DNA of 64,000 nt from Acidovorax benzenivorans (GTDB lineage Bacteria; Pseudomonadota; Gammaproteobacteria; Burkholderiales; Burkholderiaceae_C). A program made the translations under genes and the position numbers. The stretch is from contig NZ_JAPCKI010000012.1 of NCBI RefSeq assembly GCF_028680575.1, forward strand, positions 62,001 to 126,000, written 5' to 3'. Position 1 is the stretch's first letter. Every line of letters begins with the position of its first letter. The notes below the pieces were generated by a model. That model saw only the letters and a list, made by a program, of their open reading frames with translations. It did not search any database and had not been told where the DNA came from. Positions 33,941 to 43,441 of this stretch are shown here, piece after piece.

Positions 33941-35295
33941 GGCTGTTTACCTCCTACCACCACGGTCACCATGCGCTCGGGCTGCAGCTTCTGGGCCATG
34001 GCCGTGCGCACGTCGGCCACGGTCAGGGCTTCGACCTTTTTGGCCCACTGGTCCAGGTAGTCCAGCGGCAGGTCGTTCCAGGCGATGTTGGCCACGTTGC
34101 CCAGCAGCTTTTTGTTGCTGTCGATGCGCAATGCAAAGCCGCCGATGAGGTTGTCCTTGGCGGCACGCAGCTCGGCCTCGGTAGGGCCTTCGGCCACAAA
34201 GCGGGCAATCACATCGCGGGACACCTTCACGGCCTGCGCGGCCTGGTCGGGGCGGGTCTGCAGGCCCACCGTGAACGCGCCCGCATGCAGGCCGGAGGCG
34301 AAGTAGCTGTACACGCTGTAGGAGAGGCCGCGCTTTTCACGCACCTCATGGGTCAGGCGCGAGACAAAACCGCCGCCGCCCAGAATGTGGTTGCCCACCA
34401 GCAGCGCCAGAAAGGCGGGGTCGCGGCGCTGGAAGCCCGGCTGGCCAATCAGCACATGGGCCTGGGCCGAGGCAAACGGAATGGTCTTGTCGGCAGGAGC
34501 CGTCAGCGCCGCCACTTCGCCCACGGGCGGCAGCGGTGCGCAGCCTGCAGTGGCAGGCAGGCGCGACAGCAGCGTGGCCACCAGCGTCTGCGCCTGGGCG
34601 CGAGAGACGGCACCCACGATGCTGACCTTGGCGCGGCAAGCGGCGACATGCTGCGTGTGAAAGGCCTGCATGTCGGCCACGCCAACGCGCGCCAGCGTCT
34701 CTTCGGTGGTGCGCACGCCGTAGGGGTGGTTGCCATACACCGCAGCGGCAAACGCATGGTTGGCCACGGTGGCGGGGCGTGTGTTGGCCTCTTTCAGGCT
34801 GGCGCTCCAGCGGGCGCGGTCGCGCTGCCAGACGTCTTCGGTCGTGACGGGTTCGGCGATCTGGCGCGCCGCCAGACGCGCTGCGCGGTCCAGCAGCGGT
34901 GGGTCGGTCAGCGAGCGCAGCACGTAGTGCAGCGTGTCGTTATCGGCATTGGCCTCAAAGCTAGCGCCTAGGTCGGCCCAGGCCTCGCCCAGGCCGTTTT
35001 CGTCCAGCGCGGGTTCGGCGCTGGCGTCGCGCCCTGCCTTCACGCCCTTGCTGGCCATGGCGGCAACAGCATTGGCCAGGCCGGACTGGCCCGCCGGGTC
35101 GCGGCGCGTACCCGCGTCAAAGTCGATCTGCACGTCCACCATGGGGATGACCGGGCTTTCGACCAGATAGACCTTGGCGCCGTTGGGCTCCGTCCAGTGC
35201 TGGATGGGCAGCAGCGCCCAGGCCGAATTAGAAGAAAAAAGGGCGATAGCGCCGGTGCACAATGCACGAGCAGCTATGTTTTTGATAGTAATCAT
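33937..35295 (-). CDS. M16-family peptidase homologue, catalytic motif absent
   Basis: 452 residues with a signal peptide (MITIKNIAARALC...SNSAWA, cleavage about residue 27). It has the M16 fold with a C-terminal half containing GGGGFVSRLTHEVREKRGLSYSVYSYF, but where HxxEH should stand it reads GLANAVAAMASKG, so it cannot bind zinc. That is the usual state of the second subunit of two-chain bacterial M16 proteases, where it supplies the R/Y substrate-binding residues. It lies downstream of the active partner, 22 bases after that gene's stop. The signal-peptide codons overlap a copy of the dispersed repeat. Confidence 0.92.
   Translation of the reverse strand: MITIKNIAARALCTGAIALFSSNSAWALLPIQHWTEPNGAKVYLVESPVIPMVDVQIDFDAGTRRDPAGQSGLANAVAAMASKGVKAGRDASAEPALDENGLGEAWADLGASFEANADNDTLHYVLRSLTDPPLLDRAARLAARQIAEPVTTEDVWQRDRARWSASLKEANTRPATVANHAFAAAVYGNHPYGVRTTEETLARVGVADMQAFHTQHVAACRAKVSIVGAVSRAQAQTLVATLLSRLPATAGCAPLPPVGEVAALTAPADKTIPFASAQAHVLIGQPGFQRRDPAFLALLVGNHILGGGGFVSRLTHEVREKRGLSYSVYSYFASGLHAGAFTVGLQTRPDQAAQAVKVSRDVIARFVAEGPTEAELRAAKDNLIGGFALRIDSNKKLLGNVANIAWNDLPLDYLDQWAKKVEALTVADVRTAMAQKLQPERMVTVVVGGKQP
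35245..35295 (-). repeat. Dispersed repeat copy encoding part of the M16 signal peptide
   Basis: On the minus strand ATCAAAAACATAGCTGCTCG, then GTGCATTGTGCACCGGCGCTATC, matching the TTGATAGCTGCTnGCGC...GCGCTAcAGG half-sites. Translated in frame it gives KNIAARALCTGAIA. Confidence 0.5.
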
Positions 35296-35317
35296 GGGCA
35301 GTGTCCGCAGGGCGGGT

Positions 35318-36751
35318 TCAGCGGATGGCAGCGCCCGGGGGCAACTGGGGACGGGCGCGGGGAGCGTCCAGGGGCTGGGGCAGCAGCGTGGCCACGGTGA
35401 GCTGGTCGTCACCAAAATATTGAGCAGCCACCGCCTGCACCTGCGCCGGGGTCACGGTGCGCAGCAGGGCCAGCAGGCGCTCGTTGGCATCCAGCGGAAA
35501 GCCCTGCACCCAGTTGCCGCCCAGCTCCTGCGCCTGGCTCATCACCGAGTCGCGCTCGTACACGGTCGAGGCAATCCATTGCGTCTTCACGCGGTTCAGC
35601 TCGGCCTCGCTCACCCCATCCTTGGCCACGCGGGCCACCTCGGCGCGCAGCGCGTCTTCGACTTGCTGGGCGGTCTTGCCCGCAGCAGGCACGCCGCTGA
35701 GCATGAACAGGCTGGGGCCGCGCCCCGTGACCATGGCGGAGCTGCTGGCGCTGTCGGCCACGCGGTTGGGCCCCTGGGTCAGTGCGCGGTCCAGCCGTGC
35801 ACCGTCATAGCCGTTGAACACGGCCGACAGCACCATCAGCGCGAGGGCGTCGCGGTCTGGGTCAGTGAGGTTGTCCACGCGGTCCAGGCTGGGCGCGCGG
35901 AAGGCCAGGGCCACATAGGCCTGCTCTGCCGGGGCCTTGACGGCGATGCGGCGCAGGCCCTTCTGCTCAGGCTCGGTGCGCGGCTTGCGCGCGGGCAGCG
36001 CATGCACGGGCAGGCTGCCGTAATACTTTTCGGCCAGCGCGCGCACCTGGGCCACATCCACATCGCCCGCCACCACCACCGCGGCGTTGGTGGGGGTGTA
36101 CCACTGGCGGTGGAAGGCGCGCACGTCATCGGGCGTCATCGCGTCCAGGTCGCTCATCCAGCCCACGATGGGGCGGCGGTAGGGCGACGCGTTGAAGGTG
36201 GCGGCAAACAATTGTTCGGCCAGCACGGCCCGGGGCTGGTCTTCGGTGCGCAGGCGGCGCTCTTCCTTGACGACCTCGATCTCTTTCTTGAACTCCTCGT
36301 CGGGCCAGTGGTTGTTGGCAAACCGGTCCGATTCGAGCTTCATCACATCCTCCAGCCGGTTGGACGGAATCTGCTGGTAGTAGCCGGTGTAGTCGCGGCT
36401 GGTGAATGCATTCTCCCGCCCGCCCAGCGCCGCCACGCGGCGCGAAAACTCGCCCGGCGGCAAGGTTTTGGTGCCCTTGAACATCATGTGCTCCAGCGCA
36501 TGGGCCACGCCCGAGGTGCCGTCCACCTCGTCCATCGAGCCCACACGCACCCAGACCATGTGCACCGCAGTCGGGGCGCGGCGGTCGGGCTGCACGATGA
36601 GTTGCATGCCGTTCTTGAGCGTGAACTGCTGCGCGCCAGAGGCCGTGGCGAACGGCGTGGTGGAGGGTTGAGACACCGGGGTGGTTGCCGCAAAGGCAGC
36701 CCCGGACGAGAGGCAGGCCAGCAGGCCCAGTAGGGTGAAAGCGCGTTTCAT
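35318..36751 (-). CDS. M16-family zinc peptidase (active subunit)
   Basis: 477 residues. Signal peptide LLGLLACLSSGAAFA (cleavage about residue 21). Inverted zinc motif HALEH (H84, E87, H88) in GTSGVAHALEHMMFKG, with the downstream glutamate likely in EIEVVKEERR about 75 residues later. Periplasmic processing or degrading protease of the pitrilysin type; pairs with the motif-less homologue encoded next. The gene diverges from ftsY with 28 bases between starts, as is standard in beta-proteobacteria. Confidence 0.93.
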   Translation of the reverse strand: MKRAFTLLGLLACLSSGAAFAATTPVSQPSTTPFATASGAQQFTLKNGMQLIVQPDRRAPTAVHMVWVRVGSMDEVDGTSGVAHALEHMMFKGTKTLPPGEFSRRVAALGGRENAFTSRDYTGYYQQIPSNRLEDVMKLESDRFANNHWPDEEFKKEIEVVKEERRLRTEDQPRAVLAEQLFAATFNASPYRRPIVGWMSDLDAMTPDDVRAFHRQWYTPTNAAVVVAGDVDVAQVRALAEKYYGSLPVHALPARKPRTEPEQKGLRRIAVKAPAEQAYVALAFRAPSLDRVDNLTDPDRDALALMVLSAVFNGYDGARLDRALTQGPNRVADSASSSAMVTGRGPSLFMLSGVPAAGKTAQQVEDALRAEVARVAKDGVSEAELNRVKTQWIASTVYERDSVMSQAQELGGNWVQGFPLDANERLLALLRTVTPAQVQAVAAQYFGDDQLTVATLLPQPLDAPRARPQLPPGAAIR

Positions 36752-36779
36752 AGAATGGGGTGATTCTAAGAACCCGCCA

Positions 36780-38225
36780 ATGTTCAGTTTTTTCAAGAAA
36801 AAGCCCGCTCCTTCGCCAGCCCCCACCGATGCGCCCGCCCCGGCCCAGCCGGTAGGCACTCAGGCGCCCGCCGTCGGTGCGCCTGTGGCACCGCCCCCTC
36901 CCGCCACGCCCCCCGTGGCTACCCCCACCGCGCCTGCGCCGGTCACCGCGGCTCCCGTGCCAGCACCTGCCCCTGCAGGCTTTGGCTGGCTGCGCAACCC
37001 GTTTGGCAGCAAAGCCCCTGAGCCCGCCACACCGCCCCCCGCTGCGCCCGCAACCGAGCCCGCTCCAGCGCACGTGGCAATGCCCCCTGCGGCGCCCGCC
37101 ACGGAACCTGCCGCAGCGCCTGCAGCCGCCGCAGTTGCCCCAGTGCCCGCCACCGCTCCTGCGGCGGCGAGCCCTGCATTGCCGCCCGTAGCGCCTCCGG
37201 CGCCCATCGCCGCGCCCGCACCAGCTCCCGTTGCGCCCCCGACACCTATCACGCCTCCACCACCGCCTCCACCACCGCCTACACCAGTGGCTGCGGCTGT
37301 GACTGCGCCTCTCGCCCCGGCACCAGAGCGCAAAGGCTGGTTGGATCGCCTCAAAGCCGGCCTGCGCAAGACAGGCAGCAGCATTGCCACCGTCTTTACC
37401 GGCACTCAGATTGACGATGCGCTGTATGAGGAGCTGGAAGAGGCCCTGCTGATGGCCGACACCGGCGTGAAGGCCACCACGCACCTGCTGACGGACCTCA
37501 AGCGCCGCGTGAAAGACAGCAAGACCACCGACCCCGCAGCAGTCAAAGGCCTGCTGGCCGATGCGCTGGCCGACCTGCTGCGCCCGCTCGAAAAAGCCCT
37601 GGTCATTGGCGAGCACACGCCCACCGTGATCATGGTGGCGGGCGTGAACGGTGCGGGCAAGACCACGTCCATTGGCAAGCTCACCAAGCACCTTGCAGGC
37701 GAAGGTGCAGCCGTGTTGCTGGCGGCTGCCGACACCTTCCGCGCCGCTGCGCGCGAGCAGTTGGGCGTCTGGGCCGACCGCAACACGGTCGAGATCGTGA
37801 GCCAGGAAGGCGGCGACCCAGCCGCCGTGAGCTTTGATGCCGTGACTGCTGGCAAGGCGCGTGGCAAGGACGTGGTGCTGGTGGACACCGCTGGCCGCCT
37901 ACCCACGCAGCTGCACCTGATGGAAGAGCTGAAAAAGATCCGCCGCGTGGTGACCAAGGCCGACGCCACAGCCCCGCACGAGGTGCTGCTGGTGATCGAC
38001 GGCAACACCGGCCAGAACGCGCTGGCCCAGGTGCGCGCGTTTGACGACGCGCTTCAGCTCACCGGCCTGATCGTGACCAAACTCGACGGCACGGCCAAGG
38101 GCGGCGTGCTGGCCGCCATTGCGCAGGAGCGGCCGGTCCCGGTGTATTTCATCGGCGTGGGTGAAAAGCTCGAAGACCTGGAAACCTTCAACGCCCGAGA
38201 GTTTGCGCAGGCGTTGCTGAGCTGA
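36780..38225 (+). CDS. ftsY: Signal recognition particle receptor FtsY
   Basis: GTPase that docks SRP-ribosome complexes at the membrane. 481 residues. N-terminal MFSFFKKKP (membrane-targeting amphipathic helix), then about 170 residues of Pro/Ala/Thr-rich linker including a run of nine prolines, replacing the acidic A domain of E. coli. The NG domain follows with GVNGAGKTTSIGKL (about 288-301), AADTFRAAAREQL, VDTAGRLPTQ, TKLDGTAKGG and the GVGEKLEDLETF end. ATG 36780 directly starts the KKK-containing helix. Divergent from the M16 genes. Confidence 0.96.
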   Translation: MFSFFKKKPAPSPAPTDAPAPAQPVGTQAPAVGAPVAPPPPATPPVATPTAPAPVTAAPVPAPAPAGFGWLRNPFGSKAPEPATPPPAAPATEPAPAHVAMPPAAPATEPAAAPAAAAVAPVPATAPAAASPALPPVAPPAPIAAPAPAPVAPPTPITPPPPPPPPPTPVAAAVTAPLAPAPERKGWLDRLKAGLRKTGSSIATVFTGTQIDDALYEELEEALLMADTGVKATTHLLTDLKRRVKDSKTTDPAAVKGLLADALADLLRPLEKALVIGEHTPTVIMVAGVNGAGKTTSIGKLTKHLAGEGAAVLLAAADTFRAAAREQLGVWADRNTVEIVSQEGGDPAAVSFDAVTAGKARGKDVVLVDTAGRLPTQLHLMEELKKIRRVVTKADATAPHEVLLVIDGNTGQNALAQVRAFDDALQLTGLIVTKLDGTAKGGVLAAIAQERPVPVYFIGVGEKLEDLETFNAREFAQALLS

Positions 38226-38337
38226 GCCCCAGGCTCTGCCCCCCCTTGAGCAACGGCCCGTTCGAGGCCATTTACACGTTTACGGATCGCAACGTTTCCT
38301 CCATCATGGGCTTTCCCCTCGGAAAGCACGGAGGCCC

Positions 38338-40986
38338 ATGTTCATTGAGCTGGTCAAAGGCGTTGCGCTGCTGCTGGCGCTGTGCTTTCTGCATGGTTTC
38401 AACATCCGCGTCTGGCGCCAGCACCCGTGGGTGGGCCAGGTCTTTTCGGGGTTGATCTTCGGCGGCATCTGTGTGGTGGGCATGCTCACCCCCGTGGTGC
38501 TGATGCCGGGCGTGATCTTTGATGCACGCTCGGTGGTGCTGAGCATGGCAGGCCTGTTTGGCGGCCCGCTGGTGGCTGGCATTGCAGCGCTGATGGCCGC
38601 CACCGGCCGCCTGTGGCTGGGTGGCGCGGGCGCCGAAGTAGGGCTGATGGTGATCGTGCTGTGCACTGCCATGGGGCTGGTGTACCGCGAGGGCCGCGCC
38701 CGGGGGCGGCTAGGGGTGGAGCCCATCACCCTCGCGCTGTTCGGGCTGTTGCTGCACACAGCGGTGGTTGCCCTGTTTCAGCTGCTGCCTGCCGAGGCCG
38801 TGCAGCGCATCAACCAGACGCTGGCCCTGCCCTATCTGCTGACCTTCACCCCCGCCACCGTGGTGCTGGGCTTGCTGCTGCACGACGTGGAGCAGCGCAT
38901 GGCCACCGAGCGGGCACTGACCGGCACGGCAGCGCGCCTGCATGCCATCACGCAGGCCATCCCCGATGTGCTGCTGGTGCTGGACGCCCAAGGCCGGTAT
39001 GTGGAGGTGCTGTCTCCCAACGATGCCGCGCTGGTCGCCAGCACCCGGGAGCTCGTGGGCAAGCGACTGCACGACGTGCTGCCCGCCGAGCAGGCCGACC
39101 GGTTCATGGCACTGATCCGGGAGACGCTGCGGTCCGGCCAGACCCACAGCGTGGAGTACGAGATGCAGACCCTGTCGGGGCTACGCCAGTTCGAAGGGCG
39201 CACCCAACCCCTGGGCGTGCAGGTGGGCGGCCAGGCGGCGGTGGTTTTCCTGGCCCGCGACATCACCAAGCGCAAGCAGGCCGAGAGCGCGCTGCGCGAG
39301 TCCGAGCTGCGCTTTCGCTCGCTGCTGCGCAACATTCCGTCCATCTCGGTGCAGGGTTACCTGCAAGACGGCTCCACCAGCTACTGGAACCAGGCGTCCG
39401 AGCAGCTGTACGGCTACACCGCCGAAGAAGCCCTGGGCAGCAACCTGCTGGACCTCATCATCCCCCCGCCCATGCGCAACGACGTTAGGGCCCACATGCA
39501 GCACATGTTCGCCACTGGCGAGGCCATCCCGGCGGGCGAGCTGCAGTTGCAGCGCAAGGACGGCACGCCGGTGCATGTCTTCTCCAGCCACGCCTACATC
39601 CAGGTACCCGGCCACCCGCCGGAGATGTTCTGCATCGACATCGACATCTCGGGCCGCAAGGCCGCCGAGGACGAGGCCCGCTACCTGGCGTTCTACGACG
39701 CACTCACCCAGTTGCCCAATCGCCGCCTGCTGGTGGACCGGCTGCAGCAGGTGCTGGTCAACGGCGCGCGATCCGGCCTGACCACGGCCGTGCTGTTTGT
39801 GGACCTGGACAACTTCAAGACCTTGAACGACACCCGAGGCCACGAGGTGGGCGACCTGCTGCTCAAGGACGTGGCCCAGCGCCTGCGCGGTTGCGTGCGC
39901 GAGCAGGACACCGTGGCCCGACTGGGCGGTGACGAGTTTGTGGTGGTGCTGCAGAACCTGAGCAGCGACGCCCCCGAGGCCGCCGCACAGGCGCGCACGC
40001 TGGGCGAGCTAATCCTGGCGCAGCTGCGCCTGCCCTACGAACTGGCGGGGCACGAGCACCACTTCTCAGCCAGCATTGGCGTGACGCTGCTTAACCACCA
40101 GCGCGACTCGGTGGACGAGGTGCTCAAGCAGGCCGACATGGCCATGTACCGCGCCAAAGACGCAGGGCGCAACACGCTGCGTTTTTTTGATCCCGACATG
40201 CAGCAGGCCGTGAACCGCCGCGCGCTGCTGGAGACCGAACTGCACAACGGCCTGCGCCGCGCGCAGTTCCTGCTGCTGTACCAGCCGCAGGTGGACAGCC
40301 AGGGCCGGGTGACCGGCGCGGAGGCCTTGGTGCGCTGGCAGCACCCCGTGCAGGGCATGGTGCCGCCGTCGGAGTTCATCCCGCTGGCCGAAGAATCGGG
40401 CCTGATCCTGCCGCTGGGCCAATGGGTCATGGAAACCGCCCTGCGCCAGCAGGCCCGCTGGCAGCAAGACCCGCTGTTTGCGCACCTGAGCCTGGCCATC
40501 AACGTGAGCGCGCGCCAGTTCTTGCAGGACGACTTTGTGGCCCGGGTGCTGGCGCTGGTGCAGCAGACCGGCACCAACCCCGCACAGATCAAGCTGGAAC
40601 TGACCGAAAGCCTGCTGCTGGACAACGTGGACAGCGTGATTGCCACCATGCGCGCCCTCAAGGCCCATGGCCTGGGGTTTTCGCTGGATGACTTTGGCAC
40701 GGGCTACTCGTCGCTCAGTTACCTCAAGCGCCTGCCGCTGGACCAGATCAAGATCGACCAGGGCTTTGTGCGCGATGTGCTGCTGGACGCGAGCGACGCC
40801 GCCATCGCCCGCTCCATCATCGCGCTGGCTGGTAGCCTGGGCCTGGCCGTGATCGCCGAGGGGGTGGAGACCACCGCCCACCACCAGTTTCTGCTGACCC
40901 ATGGCTGCCAGGCCTTCCAGGGCTACCTGTTTGGCCGCCCGCTGACGCTGGAAGATTTTGAAAGCCGGGTCCGGCAGGGCATGTAG
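38338..40986 (+). CDS. Membrane-bound GGDEF-EAL cyclic-di-GMP enzyme with 5TMR-LYT sensor and PAS domains
   Basis: 882 residues. Residues 1-190: about five to six membrane helices of the LytS-like 5TMR_LYT type (GVALLLALCFLHGF; PGVIFDARSVVLSMAGLFGGP). Two PAS domains follow (about 195-320 and 320-445). GGDEF: LARLGGDEFVVVLQ at about 525-538, intact GGDEF. EAL: EALVRW at about 661, LELTES, DDFGTGYSSLSYLKRLPLDQIKID and EGVET, all catalytic acids present, so phosphodiesterase activity is likely. GGAGG site before the ATG. Stands alone downstream of ftsY. Confidence 0.93.
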   Translation: MFIELVKGVALLLALCFLHGFNIRVWRQHPWVGQVFSGLIFGGICVVGMLTPVVLMPGVIFDARSVVLSMAGLFGGPLVAGIAALMAATGRLWLGGAGAEVGLMVIVLCTAMGLVYREGRARGRLGVEPITLALFGLLLHTAVVALFQLLPAEAVQRINQTLALPYLLTFTPATVVLGLLLHDVEQRMATERALTGTAARLHAITQAIPDVLLVLDAQGRYVEVLSPNDAALVASTRELVGKRLHDVLPAEQADRFMALIRETLRSGQTHSVEYEMQTLSGLRQFEGRTQPLGVQVGGQAAVVFLARDITKRKQAESALRESELRFRSLLRNIPSISVQGYLQDGSTSYWNQASEQLYGYTAEEALGSNLLDLIIPPPMRNDVRAHMQHMFATGEAIPAGELQLQRKDGTPVHVFSSHAYIQVPGHPPEMFCIDIDISGRKAAEDEARYLAFYDALTQLPNRRLLVDRLQQVLVNGARSGLTTAVLFVDLDNFKTLNDTRGHEVGDLLLKDVAQRLRGCVREQDTVARLGGDEFVVVLQNLSSDAPEAAAQARTLGELILAQLRLPYELAGHEHHFSASIGVTLLNHQRDSVDEVLKQADMAMYRAKDAGRNTLRFFDPDMQQAVNRRALLETELHNGLRRAQFLLLYQPQVDSQGRVTGAEALVRWQHPVQGMVPPSEFIPLAEESGLILPLGQWVMETALRQQARWQQDPLFAHLSLAINVSARQFLQDDFVARVLALVQQTGTNPAQIKLELTESLLLDNVDSVIATMRALKAHGLGFSLDDFGTGYSSLSYLKRLPLDQIKIDQGFVRDVLLDASDAAIARSIIALAGSLGLAVIAEGVETTAHHQFLLTHGCQAFQGYLFGRPLTLEDFESRVRQGM

Positions 40987-41027
40987 CGCGGGTGGGTGCC
41001 GTCACTGCTCAGTCCATCAGGCAACAA

Positions 41028-41051
41028 GGGGAAAAGGGGAAAAGGGGAAAA
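41028..41051. repeat. Octanucleotide tandem repeat (GGGGAAAA x3)
   Basis: Three perfect copies of GGGGAAAA, with partial copies on both sides (AAGG... and ...GGCAGG), 65 bases upstream of the calcium-loop protein ATG. A tract of this kind can change length by slippage and alter promoter geometry. Confidence 0.85.
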
Positions 41052-41115
41052 GGCAGGATTCAAGTTCTGGGCCCGGGGCGTCGATATCTCTCTGTGGAAA
41101 CCGTGGAGGTGTCCC

Positions 41116-42198
41116 ATGAAGATTGAATCGTCCGCCCTGCAAATGCAGGCCCAGCACGTGGCCAGCCGCGTGCACACCCAAAGCAGCCGCTTCGAAGCCT
41201 GGGTGGGCGACCGCCGCCCCGCCAGCCCTCCCGGCCTCGCCCGAGCGGCCCCGGCCGTACAGATCTCCAACGCCGCGCGCCTGGCCCGCGCCGCCCAGGA
41301 GGCCAGCGACCCCACCCACGCCACAGATGCCGTGTCTGACAGCAGCCCCGACGACGGCCTGACGCCCCAGCTGGCCATGATCCGCGACCTCATCACCCGC
41401 ATGACAGGCGTGCAGGTGCGGGTGTACACCGGCCAGACTGCACCCGCACCGTCAACATCCGCCACACCCGCAAGCCGCCCGGCCACAACACCCCCGGCCG
41501 ATGCAGGCCGTCCCCGTGCCGGGTGGGGTCTGCTGGTGGAGCAACGCGAGGTGGTCGTAGAAACCGAAAGCACCCAGTTCGCCGCCCAAGGCGTCGTGCG
41601 CACCGCCGATGGGCGGGAAATCCGCTTCAGCCTGCAGTTGGACATGCAGCGCAGCTACCGCCAGGAGTCTTCGTTCAGCCTGCGCCTGGGGGATGCTGCG
41701 GCGGTAGACCCACTAGTCATCAACTTCGATGGATCGGCCGCGCAATTGCAGGACCTGCGCTTTGCGTTCGACCTGGACAGCGACGGCCAGACCGAAAACG
41801 TGCCCCTGCTCGCAGGCAACCGGGGCTACTTGGCCCTGGACCTGAACCACAACGGCCGCATCGACAACGGCCGGGAGCTGTTTGGCCCTGGCACCGGCAA
41901 CGGCTTTGCCGAACTGGCCGCGCACGACAGTGACGGCAACGGCTGGATTGATGAGGCGGACCCGGTCTTTCAGCAACTGCAGGTGTGGACTCCATCGGTG
42001 GATGGAGCCGAGGGGGCAGGCAGCCTGCGCCCCCTGGCCGACGTGGGCGTGGGCGCACTGTCCACCAACGCCGTCGCCACCCCGTTTGCCCTGCGCACCG
42101 CCGACAACACCAGCCTGGGCACTGTGCGCTCCACCAGCGCCTACCTGCGAGAAAACGGCAGCGTGGGCACGGTGCAGCAGGTGGATCTGAGCGTCTGA
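41116..42198 (+). CDS. Uncharacterised protein with EF-hand/dockerin-like calcium loops
   Basis: 360 residues, no signal peptide or membrane helix. N-terminal helix MKIESSALQMQAQHVASRV..., a low-complexity Ala/Pro/Thr segment (about 75-140), then a beta-rich part and three acidic loops between about residues 217 and 285: DLDSDGQTEN, DLNHNGRIDNG and DSDGNGWIDEAD. These match the DxDxDG calcium-binding pattern. ATG 41116 has a GGAGG site; upstream in-frame codons run through a tandem repeat and are excluded. I know similar proteins as hypothetical in proteobacteria. Possible roles include a secreted (leaderless, type I) or regulatory calcium-binding protein; not determinable from sequence. Confidence 0.75.
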   Translation: MKIESSALQMQAQHVASRVHTQSSRFEAWVGDRRPASPPGLARAAPAVQISNAARLARAAQEASDPTHATDAVSDSSPDDGLTPQLAMIRDLITRMTGVQVRVYTGQTAPAPSTSATPASRPATTPPADAGRPRAGWGLLVEQREVVVETESTQFAAQGVVRTADGREIRFSLQLDMQRSYRQESSFSLRLGDAAAVDPLVINFDGSAAQLQDLRFAFDLDSDGQTENVPLLAGNRGYLALDLNHNGRIDNGRELFGPGTGNGFAELAAHDSDGNGWIDEADPVFQQLQVWTPSVDGAEGAGSLRPLADVGVGALSTNAVATPFALRTADNTSLGTVRSTSAYLRENGSVGTVQQVDLSV

Positions 42199-42211
42199 CG
42201 CGATGTATCGG

Positions 42212-42276
42212 CAAGCAATTACTATATTTTTTATAGCTACAAAGGTATGCTAGATAGGCACAAGATAGCAATTTTG
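42212..42276. repeat. Dispersed repeat copy between the calcium-loop gene and rpoH
   Basis: Contains GCAATTACTATATTTTTTATAGCTAC (quoted in two halves: GCAATTACTATAT, TTTTTATAGCTAC) and then GATAGGCACAAGATAGC. It is an imperfect copy of the TTTTnATAGCT family, AT-rich relative to its surroundings. It could also form a weak 3' hairpin (CTATA-TTTTT-TATAG) for the upstream gene. Confidence 0.45.
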
Positions 42277-42327
42277 CTCAAATCATGTCAAACGGTGCCG
42301 ATGGGCAACCCGACGGGAACTCCGGGC

Positions 42328-42354
42328 TTAGCACTCAATCAGAGAGAGTGCTAA
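42328..42354. promoter_or_regulatory. CIRCE element (HrcA operator) upstream of rpoH
   Basis: TTAGCACTC (42328-42336), nine bases, GAGTGCTAA (42346-42354): a perfect match to the consensus HrcA-binding inverted repeat. It ends 30 bases before the rpoH ATG. A possible promoter (TTAGCA, 18-base gap, TAATAT at 42352-42357) overlaps it, so bound HrcA would block RNA polymerase. The result would be HrcA repression of the heat-shock sigma factor. Confidence 0.93.
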
Positions 42355-42384
42355 TATCATGGCTTAGAGGAAAGGATTCCCGGA

Positions 42385-43326
<942 letters not shown>

Positions 43327-43372
43327 ATGGGACAGACCGTGGGGTTAACATCCCCGGCTGCAGAAGTTGCCT

Positions 43373-43408
43373 CACGGGGCCCCAGTTCTGGGGCCCCGTG
43401 TCGTTTTG
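43373..43408 (+). terminator. Rho-independent terminator of rpoH
   Basis: CACGGGGCCCCA, four-base loop GTTC, TGGGGCCCCGTG: a perfect 12-bp GC-rich stem followed by TCGTTTTGG. Begins 46 bases after the rpoH stop. Confidence 0.9.
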
Positions 43409-43441
43409 GCCCCCAAATATTCTTCAAGGAGATTGCACCCT

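Noticed and set aside
33937..35295. Motif-less M16 gene as a damaged pseudogene
   Set aside because: Full length, intact signal peptide and conserved C-terminal half; lack of HxxEH is normal for the second chain of bacterial M16 pairs.
36960..37310. Gly/Ala repeats on the minus strand inside ftsY
   Set aside because: This is the complement of the Pro/Ala linker of FtsY. Low-complexity coding, not a separate repeat element or gene.
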